Assembly: GCF_002968295.1 (NCBI RefSeq)
Contig: NZ_CP134399.1
Span: 1,860,001-1,924,000 of the forward strand
DNA: 64,000 bases
Reading direction: 5' to 3'
Source of the DNA: Mycobacterium sp. ITM-2016-00317
GTDB taxonomy: Bacteria > Actinomycetota > Actinomycetes > Mycobacteriales > Mycobacteriaceae
The translations under genes were made by a program, and so were the position numbers. The notes beneath the pieces were generated by a model. It ran no database searches. It was given only the letters and a program-made list of their open reading frames with translations, and was not told the DNA's origin. Shown here in pieces: positions 36,086 through 46,849 of this stretch; the first letter of the stretch is position 1, and every line of letters starts with the position of its first letter.

Positions 36086-36145
36086 GTGCGAAGTATGCCG
36101 CCCCGGAGGCGGTCCGGAGCGTCACCAAGGAGCAGAATCGACACC

Positions 36146-37768
<1,623 letters not shown>

Positions 37769-37781
<13 letters not shown>

Positions 37782-37798
37782 TGTGGGTCATTTCGTGA
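37769..37798. repeat. 13-bp direct repeat spanning the pgm stop
   Basis: GGTCATTTCGTGA occurs at 37769-37781 and again at 37786-37798, a 17-bp period. The first copy carries the pgm stop and the second carries the proposed GTG start of the MFS gene, so the pgm/MFS spacing looks like a small tandem duplication. Confidence 0.7.
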
Positions 37799-39061
37799 GT
37801 TCGCGCACGGAGGACGACTGTCCGGGCACAACCAGGCAGAAGCTGCCCCGCGAGGTGTGGGTACTGGTCGTCGCCAACTTCGTGGTGGCGCTGGGCTACG
37901 GCGTGGTGGCTCCGGTGCTGCCGCAGTACGCACGCCATTTCGGGGTCAGCATCGCCGCCGCGACGTTCGTCATCACCGCGTTCGCGGTGATGCGGCTGGT
38001 GGGCGCGCCGTCGGCGGGGATGCTCGTGCAGCGGCTGGGGGAGCGGCGGATCTACCTCAGCGGCCTGATCATCGTCGCGCTGTCCACGGCTGCCTGCGCG
38101 TTCGCCGAAACCTATTGGCAGCTGCTGCTTTTCCGCTCGCTGGGCGGCATCGGTTCGGCGATGTTCACGGTGTCCTCGCTGGGGCTGATGATCCGGATAT
38201 CACCGCCGGATGCGCGCGGCCGGGTCGCCGGCCTGTTCTCGTCCGGTTTCATGGTCGGCTCGGTGGGCGGCCCCGTGCTGGGCAGCCTGACGGCCGGGTT
38301 CGGTCTGTCGGCGCCCTTCCTGATCTACGGCGCCGCGCTGCTGGTGGCCGCGACGGTGGTGTTCGTCAGCCTGCGCAACTCGACGGTGGTCGGTGGTGAG
38401 GACGAGGACGTGGAGCCGCCGGTGCCGTTCCGGGCCGTGTTCGGCCATCGCGCCTACCGGGCGGCGTTGTTCTCCAACTTCGCGACGGGGTGGGCGTCGT
38501 TCGGGTTGCGCATCGCACTGGTACCGCTGTTCGTGGTGGAGGTGCTGGGCCGCAGCCCGGGCGCGCGGCCTGGCGCTGACGGCGTTCGCGGTGGGCAACA
38601 TCTCCGTCGTCATCCCGAGCGGGCACCTGTCGGACCGGCTCGGACGGCGCAAGCTGATGATCTTCGGGCTGGCGCTGGCAGCGGTCTCGACCGCGCTGGT
38701 GGGGTTCACCAGCTCGTTCCCGGTGTTCCTGGCGGCGGCCTACGTGGCCGGTGCGGCCACTGGGATCTTCGTCTCACCGCAGCAGGCCGCGGTCGCCGAC
38801 GTGGTGGGCAACAAGTCGCGCGGGGGCACGGCGATCGCGACGTTCCAGATGATGGCCGACCTGGGCTCGATCGGCGGCTCGCTGCTGGTGGGACTGATCG
38901 CGCAGTACACGTCGTTCGGGTGGGCGTTCCTGGTCAGCGGCATCATCCTCGCCATCGCCGCGGTCGGCTGGATCTTCGCCCCCGAGACGCGGCCCCGGGC
39001 GTCGACCGAGCACACGAAGGCCCGCCCGCTCGGTCCGGAGGCTGGTGGCGAAGTCCCGTGA
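37795..39061 (+). pseudogene. MFS transporter, interrupted by one frameshift
   Basis: The first part from GTG 37795 holds about seven helices and the MFS signatures (V-A-L-G-Y-G-V-V-A-P-V-L-P; V-Q-R-L-G-E-R-R; G-L-M-I-R-I-S-P-P-D-A-R-G-R). The second part, in the next frame from about 38565 to 39061, holds G-H-L-S-D-R-L-G-R-R-K and the last helices. One extra base in the GC run 38561-38568 explains the shift and, if removed, gives R-S-P-G-A-G-L-A-L-T-A-F. Restored length is near 420 residues, normal for a 12-helix MFS drug or metabolite exporter. It follows pgm by 13 bp. Confidence 0.82.
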
Positions 39062-39114
39062 CCAGCGATTTTGAACCGCAACGGGTCGTGGTGTAACTTC
39101 GGTGAGCACGACAA

Positions 39115-39187
39115 GGGGCTATGGCGCAGTTGGTAGCGCACCACACTGGCAGTGTGGGGGTCAGGGGTTCGAATCCCCTTAGCTCCA
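39115..39187 (+). tRNA. tRNA-Ala (anticodon GGC)
   Basis: A 73-nt cloverleaf. Acceptor GGGGCTA pairs with TAGCTCC including a G3-U70 wobble, the alanine identity element. The anticodon stem CCACA/TGTGG has loop CTGGCAG giving anticodon GGC, and the T arm is AGGGG-TTCGAAT-CCCCT. Discriminator base A; no encoded CCA. Confidence 0.95.
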
Positions 39188-39289
39188 CTCACGGAACGAG
39201 CAGTCCAGGGACTCGGTCGCGACGGTCAGCATCGGGTAGGTTCACTGCGATTCAACCCGAGACCGACGCAGCATCTACCGAAAGCCATC

Positions 39290-39547
39290 ATGTCCGAGGA
39301 CCAGAGCATCGACGTTCCACCGAACCACCTCTCCATTGATCCGAACAGCCCTTTCTTCAGCGAAGAGGCGCTCAGCCGCGATGTCGGCATTCGCTTCAAC
39401 GGCGCCGAGAAGACCAATGTCGTCGAATACGACGTGGCCGAGGGTTGGGTGCGTGTTGCGGTGCCCACCGCCAAGGATCGCCGCGGGAATCCCATGGTGG
39501 TGAAGCTCAGCGGCACGGTTGAGCCGTATTTTCGCCAGGAGAACTAA
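39290..39547 (+). CDS. DUF3297 family small protein
   Basis: 85 residues. The sequence P-P-N-H-L-S-I-D-P-N-S-P-F-F followed by G-I-R-F-N-G-A-E-K-T-N-V-V-E-Y-D-V and a last G-T-V-E-P-Y-F is the DUF3297 pattern. Function is unknown. It starts 103 bp after the tRNA and may share its transcript. Confidence 0.9.
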   Translation: MSEDQSIDVPPNHLSIDPNSPFFSEEALSRDVGIRFNGAEKTNVVEYDVAEGWVRVAVPTAKDRRGNPMVVKLSGTVEPYFRQEN

Positions 39548-39719
39548 CTCCGGTCGGCGCTGATCCCCGACGTGCAGCGCTGTGCGGCCGTGGAACTCGC
39601 CTCTTGCGGTAGGGCATCGACTTGGCCCGATTGATCCGAATGCGGCAGCCCATGATCTTTCCCCGTGGTATCAACGACGAGTCTGTCTACCTGACACGAC
39701 GTCGAGACGGGGGTTTGCT

Positions 39720-39977
39720 GTGAACGATCGTGTTGGCCTGTCCGCGCGCGGCACCGCTGTCGCCCGGCCGCGACGGTCGGTCCGTCGTCTTCCGGTGCTC
39801 GCGGCGACAGTCGCGATCGTCGCACTGACCGCGGGTTGCAGCGACGGTAGCGGTCCGACCGAGGCAACGGGCACGTCAACCGCGCCGGCGACCACCACCG
39901 CGCCGGCGGCCACATCGCCGGCCCCAACGTCCCCCGCGACGCCGCCGAAATCCAAGAAGGACAGTCTTCCGAAGTAG
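39720..39977 (+). CDS. Small lipoprotein with Thr/Pro/Ala-rich tail
   Basis: 85 residues from GTG 39720. Twin arginine-rich start, hydrophobic stretch P-V-L-A-A-T-V-A-I-V-A-L-T and lipobox L-T-A-G-C near residue 40. The remaining 45 residues are low-complexity T/A/P ending K-S-K-K-D-S-L-P-K. No folded domain is visible, so it may be a surface tether or a decayed lipoprotein. Confidence 0.65.
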   Translation: MNDRVGLSARGTAVARPRRSVRRLPVLAATVAIVALTAGCSDGSGPTEATGTSTAPATTTAPAATSPAPTSPATPPKSKKDSLPK

Positions 39978-39980
39978 CAG

Positions 39981-40000
39981 TGCTGAGCGAATGCTCAGCA
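39981..40000. promoter_or_regulatory. 20-bp palindrome upstream of the oxidoreductase-sulfotransferase operon
   Basis: TGCTGAGC-GAAT-GCTCAGCA is a perfect inverted repeat with 8-bp arms, starting 4 bp after the lipoprotein stop and 43 bp before the first gene of the operon. It looks like an operator for a TetR-type repressor; no such gene is adjacent. It could also act as a hairpin terminator for the lipoprotein gene, but no T run follows. Confidence 0.6.
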
Positions 40001-40042
40001 ATCTGCGGACGCGGCACTCGTCCTCGGTGTAGCTTCCGCTGC

Positions 40043-41167
40043 ATGCCCTTGGAGCTGGCCTCGTTCTTCCGGACGACCCTGCCGCTCGACCTCACCGGGC
40101 TCGACGCTCTCGATGATGGCCGCTACCACTCCCTTTGGCTGCCCGATCACCTCGTCAGCTTCTGGCCGGACTCGATCTGGACGACCGAGTTCACCGACCT
40201 CGCCGAAGTCTCGCCGTCGCCGCACCGCTACCTGGACGCCCTCACCGTCGCCGGTGCCGTCGCAACCCGCACCACCCGCACGCGGGTCGCCACGAGCGTC
40301 CTCGACACCGTCCGCCGCCACCCGGTGATGCTGGCCCAGTCGGCACTGACCCTGAGCCATCTCTCGGAAGGCCGATTCATCCTGGGGCTCGGTGCCGGCG
40401 AGCGCGAGAACCTGGCTCCCTACGGCTTCGACCACCGCGGCACGGTGAGCCGGTTCGCCGAGGCGCTCCGGTTGATCCGGCTGCTCTGGGACACCGACGG
40501 GCCCGTCGACTTCGCCGGCCGGTACTTCACGCTGGAGCACGCCCGGCTCGACGCCGAGCTGCACCCCACCGGACCGCCACCGATCTGGATCGGCGCCAAC
40601 GGTCCCCGCATGCTGCAGCTGGTCGGTGAGTTTGGCGACGGCTGGTGGCCGACGGGCAGCGCCGGGCCCGAGACGTACGCGAACCAACTGGCATGCATCC
40701 GGCACGCAGCCGACCAGGCCGGGCGCGACCCGGACGCGATCACGCCCGCGAAAATGGTGGTCTGCCTCATCGGCGAACCCGACGAGCTCGGCGAGATTCT
40801 GCAACGCCCGCTGGTGAAGTCGCTGGTGCTGCAGCTGACGGCCGAGGCGCTGGCCGCCGCCGGTCACCGGCATCCGATGGGGGAGCACTGGCGCGGCATC
40901 CAGGACATCGACCCGCGCGTGCTGACCCGCGACCGACTGCTCCGGCTCTTCGAGCAGGTGGACCCGGCGGCGATCCTGTCCGTCGTTCCGCACGGTACCC
41001 CGAAGCAGGTGGCTGGGCAGATCGCCGGCTTCGGCGAGGCCGGTGCCCGGGTCGTCTCGGTGCTCGACTACAGCGGAATGGCTGGGCAGGCCTACGCCGC
41101 CGCATCGACACGCAAGGTCCGCGAGGTCGAGGACACACTGCTGCAGCTCACAGGAAGCACGCCATGA
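40043..41167 (+). CDS. LLM-class (F420-type) flavin-dependent oxidoreductase
   Basis: 374 residues from the ATG at 40043; the frame is open to 39980 but that would include the palindrome. Luciferase-like fold: S-L-W-L-P-D-H-L near residue 31, L-S-H-L-S-E-G-R-F-I-L-G-L-G-A-G-E near 105, P-P-P-I-W-I-G-A-N-G-P-R near 175. It resembles the phthiodiolone ketoreductase/F420-dependent reductase branch. First gene of a five-gene operon; it overlaps the sulfotransferase start by ATGA. Confidence 0.9.
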   Translation: MPLELASFFRTTLPLDLTGLDALDDGRYHSLWLPDHLVSFWPDSIWTTEFTDLAEVSPSPHRYLDALTVAGAVATRTTRTRVATSVLDTVRRHPVMLAQSALTLSHLSEGRFILGLGAGERENLAPYGFDHRGTVSRFAEALRLIRLLWDTDGPVDFAGRYFTLEHARLDAELHPTGPPPIWIGANGPRMLQLVGEFGDGWWPTGSAGPETYANQLACIRHAADQAGRDPDAITPAKMVVCLIGEPDELGEILQRPLVKSLVLQLTAEALAAAGHRHPMGEHWRGIQDIDPRVLTRDRLLRLFEQVDPAAILSVVPHGTPKQVAGQIAGFGEAGARVVSVLDYSGMAGQAYAAASTRKVREVEDTLLQLTGSTP

Positions 41168-42315
41168 CACTCTTGGACGCCGACGTCCTCATCGCCGACG
41201 CGCAGAAATCGACAGGGCACACCGACTTCGGCGACGACACCCTGCCCGCGCGCGTGGCGCTGGTCGTCGACCGGCTCAACAGCGCTGACCTCGCGGACAG
41301 CGGGTCGCGGGCAGCCGCCCACACGATCAAGGGACTGCTGACCCGCCGTCTGCGCTTCATGGCCGACCGCGCACGCCTACCGCTTGCGGCCGTACAGATA
41401 TCGGCCCCGCTCTTCGCCACGGGCGAGCCGCGGTCGGGCACGACGCTGCTGCACGCGCTGCTCGCCGAGGACGAGGATTCGCGGGCCCTGCGGTTCTGGG
41501 AGGTCATGTATCCCTCGCCGCCACCGGGTCCGGCCGTCGACGACGATCCGCGCCGGGCTCAGGCCGATGCCGACTGGCGGGAGATTCTGGACCGCATCCC
41601 GCCGTGGATCGTCAGCCACCCCTACAACGATCTGCTCGGCGACGGGCTGCCCGAATGCGAACGCACGTGGGCCTTCGACTTCCGTGCGACGAACCCGAGC
41701 GCGTGGTGGCGAGTTCCGTTGGCAATTCAGAACTTTGCACAGGATTATCACGCGCAGTACGCGCTGCACCGGATGGTGCTGCAGCACATCCAATACACCC
41801 GGCCGCCGAAGCGATGGGTGCTCAAGGGCTTCCACGGCCGACGCCTGCGAGCACTCTTCGACACCTACCCCGATGCCCGCATCGTCTGGGTGCACCGCGA
41901 CCCCGTGCAGGTGCTCGCCTCGCAGATCGTGGCCTTCGGGCAGATCAACGAAAGCCTCGCCGGGACACTGGACTGGGATCAGTACGCCAACGCCACGATC
42001 GAGGGGTCGCGGGCCAACTTCCACGCCTACCTCACCGACCCGCTCGTGGCCGACCCACGCATTCATCACGTCCGCTACCGCGACTTCGTCGCCGACCCGG
42101 TCGCCACGATCGGCGGCTTCTACGACTTCGCCGGAGTGCCGTTCACGGCCAACGCCGAGAAGGCGATGCGCGACTACCTCGTCACCAATCGCAGCGACCG
42201 GTACGGCAAGTTCACCTACTCCACTGACGTCCTGCCGGTTCCCGTGCAGCGACTACACGACGAATTCGCCGCCTATCGCGAACGTTTCGGCATCGACATC
42301 GAGACGAGGCGCTGA
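41164..42315 (+). CDS. Sulfotransferase family protein (Sulfotransfer_3 type)
   Basis: 383 residues from the ATG at 41164. The PAPS 5'-phosphosulfate loop is G-E-P-R-S-G-T-T-L-L near residue 85 and the 3'-phosphate region R-I-V-W-V-H-R-D-P-V near residue 238. It would transfer sulfate from PAPS to a hydroxyl. Mycobacteria have many such genes, mostly uncharacterised. It overlaps the DUF1214 gene by TGATG. A second member of the family, with the same loop wording P-R-S-G-T-T, is at 53620, also next to a DUF1214-type gene. Confidence 0.88.
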   Translation: MTLLDADVLIADAQKSTGHTDFGDDTLPARVALVVDRLNSADLADSGSRAAAHTIKGLLTRRLRFMADRARLPLAAVQISAPLFATGEPRSGTTLLHALLAEDEDSRALRFWEVMYPSPPPGPAVDDDPRRAQADADWREILDRIPPWIVSHPYNDLLGDGLPECERTWAFDFRATNPSAWWRVPLAIQNFAQDYHAQYALHRMVLQHIQYTRPPKRWVLKGFHGRRLRALFDTYPDARIVWVHRDPVQVLASQIVAFGQINESLAGTLDWDQYANATIEGSRANFHAYLTDPLVADPRIHHVRYRDFVADPVATIGGFYDFAGVPFTANAEKAMRDYLVTNRSDRYGKFTYSTDVLPVPVQRLHDEFAAYRERFGIDIETRR

Positions 42316-43559
42316 TGGCCTTCGGTGACAGCGACGACGACGTGGCGCTGCGTGCGGCATGGCACGAATTCTGCGACCGGCTCAAGGCGGCAGGGGATCT
42401 CGCGTTCAAGGACACTTCGCCGGCCAATGCCCTGCAGCGCGCCGACGCCTTCCGCTACCTGACGCAGAACCTCGGTCAGGCCTACGATCTCGCGTTGGAG
42501 ACCAAGAACACCCGCTATCCGATGATCCATCCGTTCTGCGGGCCTGCCCGCAAGCTCGGCGGCGACAACGCCGACTTCGTCTATCTACAGGCGTGGATCG
42601 ACGGCGCCTCGACGTACCGGATCGCGGGCGACCGCGGCACGGCGCGATTCATCAACTTCACCGTCCAGGGCCCGCGGCCCGAGAAGGACGTCTACTACGG
42701 CGCCGATCACCCGAACCTGCACGAGCCCTTCGGCGACACCCCCGAGGCGAACATCACCGGCGACGACCTGGTGACCGAGCCCGACGGCAGCTTCGTCCTC
42801 TACATCGGTGGGCAGCGGCGCGAGCCGAACTGGCTGCCGACCACGCCCGGTTCGCGAAAGCTGTTCATGCGGCAGGGGTTCGACTCCTGGACCGAGCGCT
42901 CGGCACAGTTCAGCATCGAGCGCATCGACATGGACGAGGCACGCCCCGTGCCGACACCGCAGGAGCTGATCGCGTCGATGCAGTGGGCCGGCGACTTCCT
43001 CACCGGGGTGATGGCGGACTGGCCGGACCGCGAACTGCAGATCGGCTCGCTCTTCGGCGAACCCGAGCCGAACGTGTTCCCCGGTGCGCGTTTCGCCGGC
43101 ACGGCGGAGCAACGCGATACGCGCCGCGGCCGGCTGATCGTCACGATGCCGTGGCGTCTCGGCCCGGACGACGCGTTGATCTTCGAGTTCGCCGACGACG
43201 GCGAGTTCTGGATGCTCACCAACATGGGCGCGTTCTGGAACAGCATGGACTACCTGTACCGGTCGGTCAGCCACACCCCGAGCAGATCGGCGATCGACGC
43301 CGACGGCCGGGTGCGAATGGTGATGGCGCACAACGACCCCGGCGTGCACAACTGGATCGACACCCAGCGCTTCAGCGAGGGCTACCTGACCATGCGCGTC
43401 ATCGGAAGCCGGCAGCTGCCCGAGGTCAGCACCACCGTCGTGGCCGCCTCCGAGCTGGACACCGTCCTGCCGGCCGACACCCGGCGCGTCACCCCCGAGG
43501 AGCGGGCCGGGCAACTCCACGCACGCTTCGACGCCATCCGCGACAGGTACAGGATCTGA
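42315..43559 (+). CDS. DUF1214 domain protein, cytoplasmic
   Basis: 414 residues without signal peptide. Central G-G-D-N-A-D-F-V-Y followed by Y-R-I-A-G-D-R-G near residues 76-102, and C-terminal H-N-D-P-G-V-H-N-W-I-D-T with G-Y-L-T-M-R-V, the DUF1214 signature. The first motif pairs residue by residue with the protein at 55464 (G-G-D-N-T-D-A-I-Y; Y-R-I-S-G-N-R-G). Members are annotated only as domains of unknown function. It lies between a sulfotransferase and a VOC protein in one operon. Confidence 0.85.
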   Translation: MAFGDSDDDVALRAAWHEFCDRLKAAGDLAFKDTSPANALQRADAFRYLTQNLGQAYDLALETKNTRYPMIHPFCGPARKLGGDNADFVYLQAWIDGASTYRIAGDRGTARFINFTVQGPRPEKDVYYGADHPNLHEPFGDTPEANITGDDLVTEPDGSFVLYIGGQRREPNWLPTTPGSRKLFMRQGFDSWTERSAQFSIERIDMDEARPVPTPQELIASMQWAGDFLTGVMADWPDRELQIGSLFGEPEPNVFPGARFAGTAEQRDTRRGRLIVTMPWRLGPDDALIFEFADDGEFWMLTNMGAFWNSMDYLYRSVSHTPSRSAIDADGRVRMVMAHNDPGVHNWIDTQRFSEGYLTMRVIGSRQLPEVSTTVVAASELDTVLPADTRRVTPEERAGQLHARFDAIRDRYRI

Positions 43560-43560
43560 C

Positions 43561-44067
43561 ATGGACCCGACATTGGAGACCCTTGCCGCGTCGGCGTTCG
43601 ACAACGTCTACCACGTGGGCCATGTCGTCCCCGATCTGCTCTCGGCCATGGACTCGCTCGCCGGCGCCATGCAGATCACGTGGGCACCGCCCTTCGAGAT
43701 GCGCAGCGGCTTCACCCGCCCGGACGGATCCGCCGACGACCAGCCCGTGCGCCTGGCGTTCTCCACGTCCGGCCCGCCGTACCTGGAGCTGATCGAGGTC
43801 GTCGCTGCCCCCGATTCGATTTTCGCCGAACCGAGGCTCGGCGGCATGCACCACATGGGCTACTACGCACAGAGCTGGCGCGACGACACCGCACGGTTGC
43901 AGGACGACGGGTGGGAGCTGGAACGCACCGGTTCCGGCGTGGCGTTCCTGCGCGACCCACGCAGCGGGCTGCGCGTGGAGGTGGTGAGCGCCAAGGGCCG
44001 CGACTTCCTGAGCCGGGTGCTCAGCGGTGAGATGGCCGAGGCTTACCCGCTGACCGTGCGCCCGTGA
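43561..44067 (+). CDS. VOC/glyoxalase-fold protein
   Basis: 168 residues. The vicinal-oxygen-chelate pattern is N-V-Y-H-V-G-H-V-V-P-D near residue 15, L-E-L-I-E-V-V near 75 and H-H-M-G-Y-Y-A near 97, with His and Glu as potential metal ligands. It could be an epimerase, glyoxalase or dioxygenase; the context does not decide. It overlaps the esterase GTG by 4 bp. Confidence 0.85.
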   Translation: MDPTLETLAASAFDNVYHVGHVVPDLLSAMDSLAGAMQITWAPPFEMRSGFTRPDGSADDQPVRLAFSTSGPPYLELIEVVAAPDSIFAEPRLGGMHHMGYYAQSWRDDTARLQDDGWELERTGSGVAFLRDPRSGLRVEVVSAKGRDFLSRVLSGEMAEAYPLTVRP

Positions 44068-45509
44068 CCGCGGTCGCCCACACCTCGTACGGAGCGCTGC
44101 GTGGCGACTCGACCGGATCCGGCGCATGTGGAGACCCCGTCGCCTTTCGCGGGGTGCCGTACGCGGCACCGCCGACGGGCGAACGGCGTTGGCGTCCACC
44201 GCAACCCGTGCCGAGGTGGGCCGGCGTACGCGAGGCGGTCGCGTTCGGGCCGATCGCCCCGCAGGACATCTCGCCGCAGCGGCTGGCCAAACGCGGCCTC
44301 ACGATGAGCGAGGACTGCCTCACGCTCAACATCTGGACACCCGCGGTCGACGACAACCGCCGACCCGTGCTGGTCTTCCTGCACGGCGGCGGGCAGGCGC
44401 AGGGGCACGGATCGGCTCCGCTGCTCGACGGTGCGCGGCTCGCCCGGCGGGGCGACATCGTGGTGGTGACGCTGAACTTCCGGCTCGGTGTGCTGGGGTC
44501 GCTCTACGCGCCGGACTGGCACGGCGCCGGCTCGAGCAACCTGGCACTGCGCGACCAGAGGCACGCGCTGCAGTGGGTGCGCGAGGAGATCGGCGCTTTC
44601 GGCGGCAACCCCTGCGCTGTCACGGTGGCGGGGCAGTCGTCTGGCGCGATCGCGATATCGGCTCTGCTCGCCGGAGGGTGCGACCTGTTCGACCGGGTGA
44701 TCCTGCAGAGCGGCGGCCTGGAGCGCGTGCGCTCGACGGCCGCCGCTGCGGCCGTGGCCGCGCAGCTCGGTGCCCTGAGATGCGGCGAGGAACCGACCGT
44801 CGAGGAGATCCTTGCCGCGCAACGCGGCATCGACAGCGGATTCGTGCCGCCGCAGGGACCGTTCCATCCCTGCATCGACGGCGACGTGATCGTCGAGCAT
44901 CCGTTGGTGACCGCACAGACGCGTGACCTGCCGGCAATCCCGATCCTGGCCGGGACGACACGCGACGAATGGCGGATCTTCGACGCGATGCTCGACGAGG
45001 GCGTCTTCACGGAGAAGTACGTGCGGAACAGGGCGCGTGAGCTCGCCGGGGTTGGTCACGAGGTCGACGCGGTGGTTGCGGCCTACGGTGCCGACCAGCG
45101 CACGCCACGCAATGTCGCCAGCGCGATGGTCACCGACTACCACTTCACCGCACCGACCGAGCAGTTCGCCCGCGCACACGCCGACCGCGGCAACCCGGTG
45201 TTTCGCTACGAACTGCAATGGCCCTCTCCGCGTGTGGAATTGGGGGCATGTCACGATTCGTGCCTGCCTCTTACTTTTGGCAACCTGGACGCCGCGCCCG
45301 CGCTGGTCGGCAACGACGCGGCGGCGCGCCACATGTCGGATGCCGTTCAGGAGCTGTGGCTGCAATTCATCCGCGGGGGAGAGCCGTGGGAACGCTACGA
45401 CGGCGCCGGCGGTTCCACGCTGCTGCTCGGCCCCGAGCCCGGAATCGCCCGCGGCCACCGCGCAGAGCAACTCGCCCTCTGGGAGAATCGCTATCCCGCC
45501 TACGGGTGA
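44064..45509 (+). CDS. Carboxylesterase type B
   Basis: 481 residues. N-terminal F-R-G-V-P-Y-A, oxyanion segment F-L-H-G-G-G-Q-A-Q-G near residue 105, nucleophile elbow G-Q-S-S-G near residue 192, and the C-terminal catalytic His probably in C-H-D-S-C near residue 395. No signal peptide, so it acts inside the cell. As last gene of the operon it may hydrolyse an ester made or opened by the earlier enzymes. Confidence 0.93.
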   Translation: MTAVAHTSYGALRGDSTGSGACGDPVAFRGVPYAAPPTGERRWRPPQPVPRWAGVREAVAFGPIAPQDISPQRLAKRGLTMSEDCLTLNIWTPAVDDNRRPVLVFLHGGGQAQGHGSAPLLDGARLARRGDIVVVTLNFRLGVLGSLYAPDWHGAGSSNLALRDQRHALQWVREEIGAFGGNPCAVTVAGQSSGAIAISALLAGGCDLFDRVILQSGGLERVRSTAAAAAVAAQLGALRCGEEPTVEEILAAQRGIDSGFVPPQGPFHPCIDGDVIVEHPLVTAQTRDLPAIPILAGTTRDEWRIFDAMLDEGVFTEKYVRNRARELAGVGHEVDAVVAAYGADQRTPRNVASAMVTDYHFTAPTEQFARAHADRGNPVFRYELQWPSPRVELGACHDSCLPLTFGNLDAAPALVGNDAAARHMSDAVQELWLQFIRGGEPWERYDGAGGSTLLLGPEPGIARGHRAEQLALWENRYPAYG

Positions 45510-45677
45510 TGGTGCGTGAGGTCGGCAGGTCGGCCCGAGTTCGTCGGCTGGCAACCGATACCTCCGGCGAGATCGGCATAGTGCTGTACGCATCCATACC
45601 TAGAGCTTTAGGCCCGGTCGCCTTGTCGCAGCCGCGGCGGCGACCTCATCCCTGGGTAGCCGGGAAAACGCGTCGGC

Positions 45678-45709
45678 CTCAGCGCCGTTGCTCGAAGCGC
45701 TGAGTTTCT
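45678..45709. terminator. Hairpin in the 359-bp gap before purU
   Basis: CTCAGCGC-11-GCGCTGAG is a perfect 8-bp stem followed by TTTCT, fitting an intrinsic terminator for the esterase operon. The rest of the gap 45510-45868 shows no convincing gene; its short open frames lack ribosome sites and normal codon positions. Confidence 0.5.
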
Positions 45710-45868
45710 ACGCGCCCGGCCGACATGACGCCCGCGTTCGCCGCACTCGACCGCGTCCTTGAGCGGGTCTGCACCACACACCGGAGGCCGCCCGGCACGG
45801 GTAGCCGGTAGGTGCCGCCGGGGCAGCGCTCCGGCCGTTCTACGATCTGAGTCCGAAAGGATGATGCC

Positions 45869-46771
45869 GTGACTACCGACCCCACAGGCCAGCTGTCGCC
45901 CGACGACGCCGCGACGACCGGAGTCCAATTCGTCCTGACCTTGTCGTGCCCGGATCGCGCCGGAATTGTGCAAGCCGTCGCCAACGCGCTGGTCGAGGCC
46001 GACTGCTCGATCACCGACAGCCAGCAGTTCAGCGACGCGCCGTCGCGACGGTTCTTCATGCGGGTGGCCTTCGTGCGCGAGAGCGGCCCGATCGCCCGGG
46101 ACTCGCTGGGATCCGTCATCTCCAGGCACGTCGACGGTTTCGGCATGTCGTGGCAGCTCTACGACGCCGCGGACCGGCACCGCATCGTGGTGATGGTCTC
46201 AAAGCAGGGACATTGCTTGTCGGACTTGCTGTTCCGGGTGCATTCCGGGTTGTTGCCGGTCGACATCGTGGCCGTGGTCTCCAACCACCCCGACTTCGAG
46301 GAGCTGACCCGCTGGTACGGCATCCCGTTCCACCACGTTCCGGTCACCAAGGAGTCCAAGCCTCACGCGGAGGACGCGCTGCGGGAGATCATCGCCCGGT
46401 ACTCCGCGGACACCGTCGTGTTGGCCCGGTACATGCAGGTGCTGTCGAACGAGCTGTGCCGCGAGCTCGAGGGCCGGGCCATCAACATCCACCACAGCCT
46501 GCTGCCGAGTTTCAAGGGTGCCCGGCCCTACTACCAGGCCTACGATCGCGGCGTGAAGGTCATCGGAGCCACAGCCCACTATGTGACCGCCGATCTCGAC
46601 GAGGGTCCCATCATCGAGCAGGACTTCGTCCGGGTGGACCACACCCGTGACCCGGGGGAACTCGCCGCGATGGGCCGCGACAACGAGGCGCTGGCGCTGG
46701 CGCGCGCGGTGAAGTGGCATGCGGAGCGGCGGGTGCTGCTGTTCGGTAACCGGACCATCGTCTTCACCTAG
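45869..46771 (+). CDS. purU: Formyltetrahydrofolate deformylase PurU
   Basis: 300 residues from GTG 45869 with an AAAGGATG site upstream. An N-terminal ACT domain (L-S-C-P-D-R-A-G-I-V-Q-A-V-A-N) is followed by the formyltransferase-type domain with the catalytic triad Asn in I-N-I-H-H-S, His in A-T-A-H-Y-V and Asp in D-L-D-E-G-P-I. It releases formate and THF from 10-formyl-THF, supplying formate to purine synthesis and balancing one-carbon pools. It stands alone, convergent with the 13E12 gene. Confidence 0.96.
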   Translation: MTTDPTGQLSPDDAATTGVQFVLTLSCPDRAGIVQAVANALVEADCSITDSQQFSDAPSRRFFMRVAFVRESGPIARDSLGSVISRHVDGFGMSWQLYDAADRHRIVVMVSKQGHCLSDLLFRVHSGLLPVDIVAVVSNHPDFEELTRWYGIPFHHVPVTKESKPHAEDALREIIARYSADTVVLARYMQVLSNELCRELEGRAINIHHSLLPSFKGARPYYQAYDRGVKVIGATAHYVTADLDEGPIIEQDFVRVDHTRDPGELAAMGRDNEALALARAVKWHAERRVLLFGNRTIVFT

Positions 46772-46849
46772 CCAGGGGTGACCGCGACGCAGCGCGCAGA
46801 CCTGCAGCGCCGCCGCGCATACGGATCGCGGTGTGCGACTCCGAGACGG

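Noticed and set aside
36086..36145. Fluoride riboswitch before crcB
   Set aside because: The 60-bp gap is too short and lacks the crcB-motif pseudoknot pattern.
45510..45868. Small gene in the gap before purU
   Set aside because: Open frames here are short, lack ribosome sites and overlap a hairpin; no protein motif.
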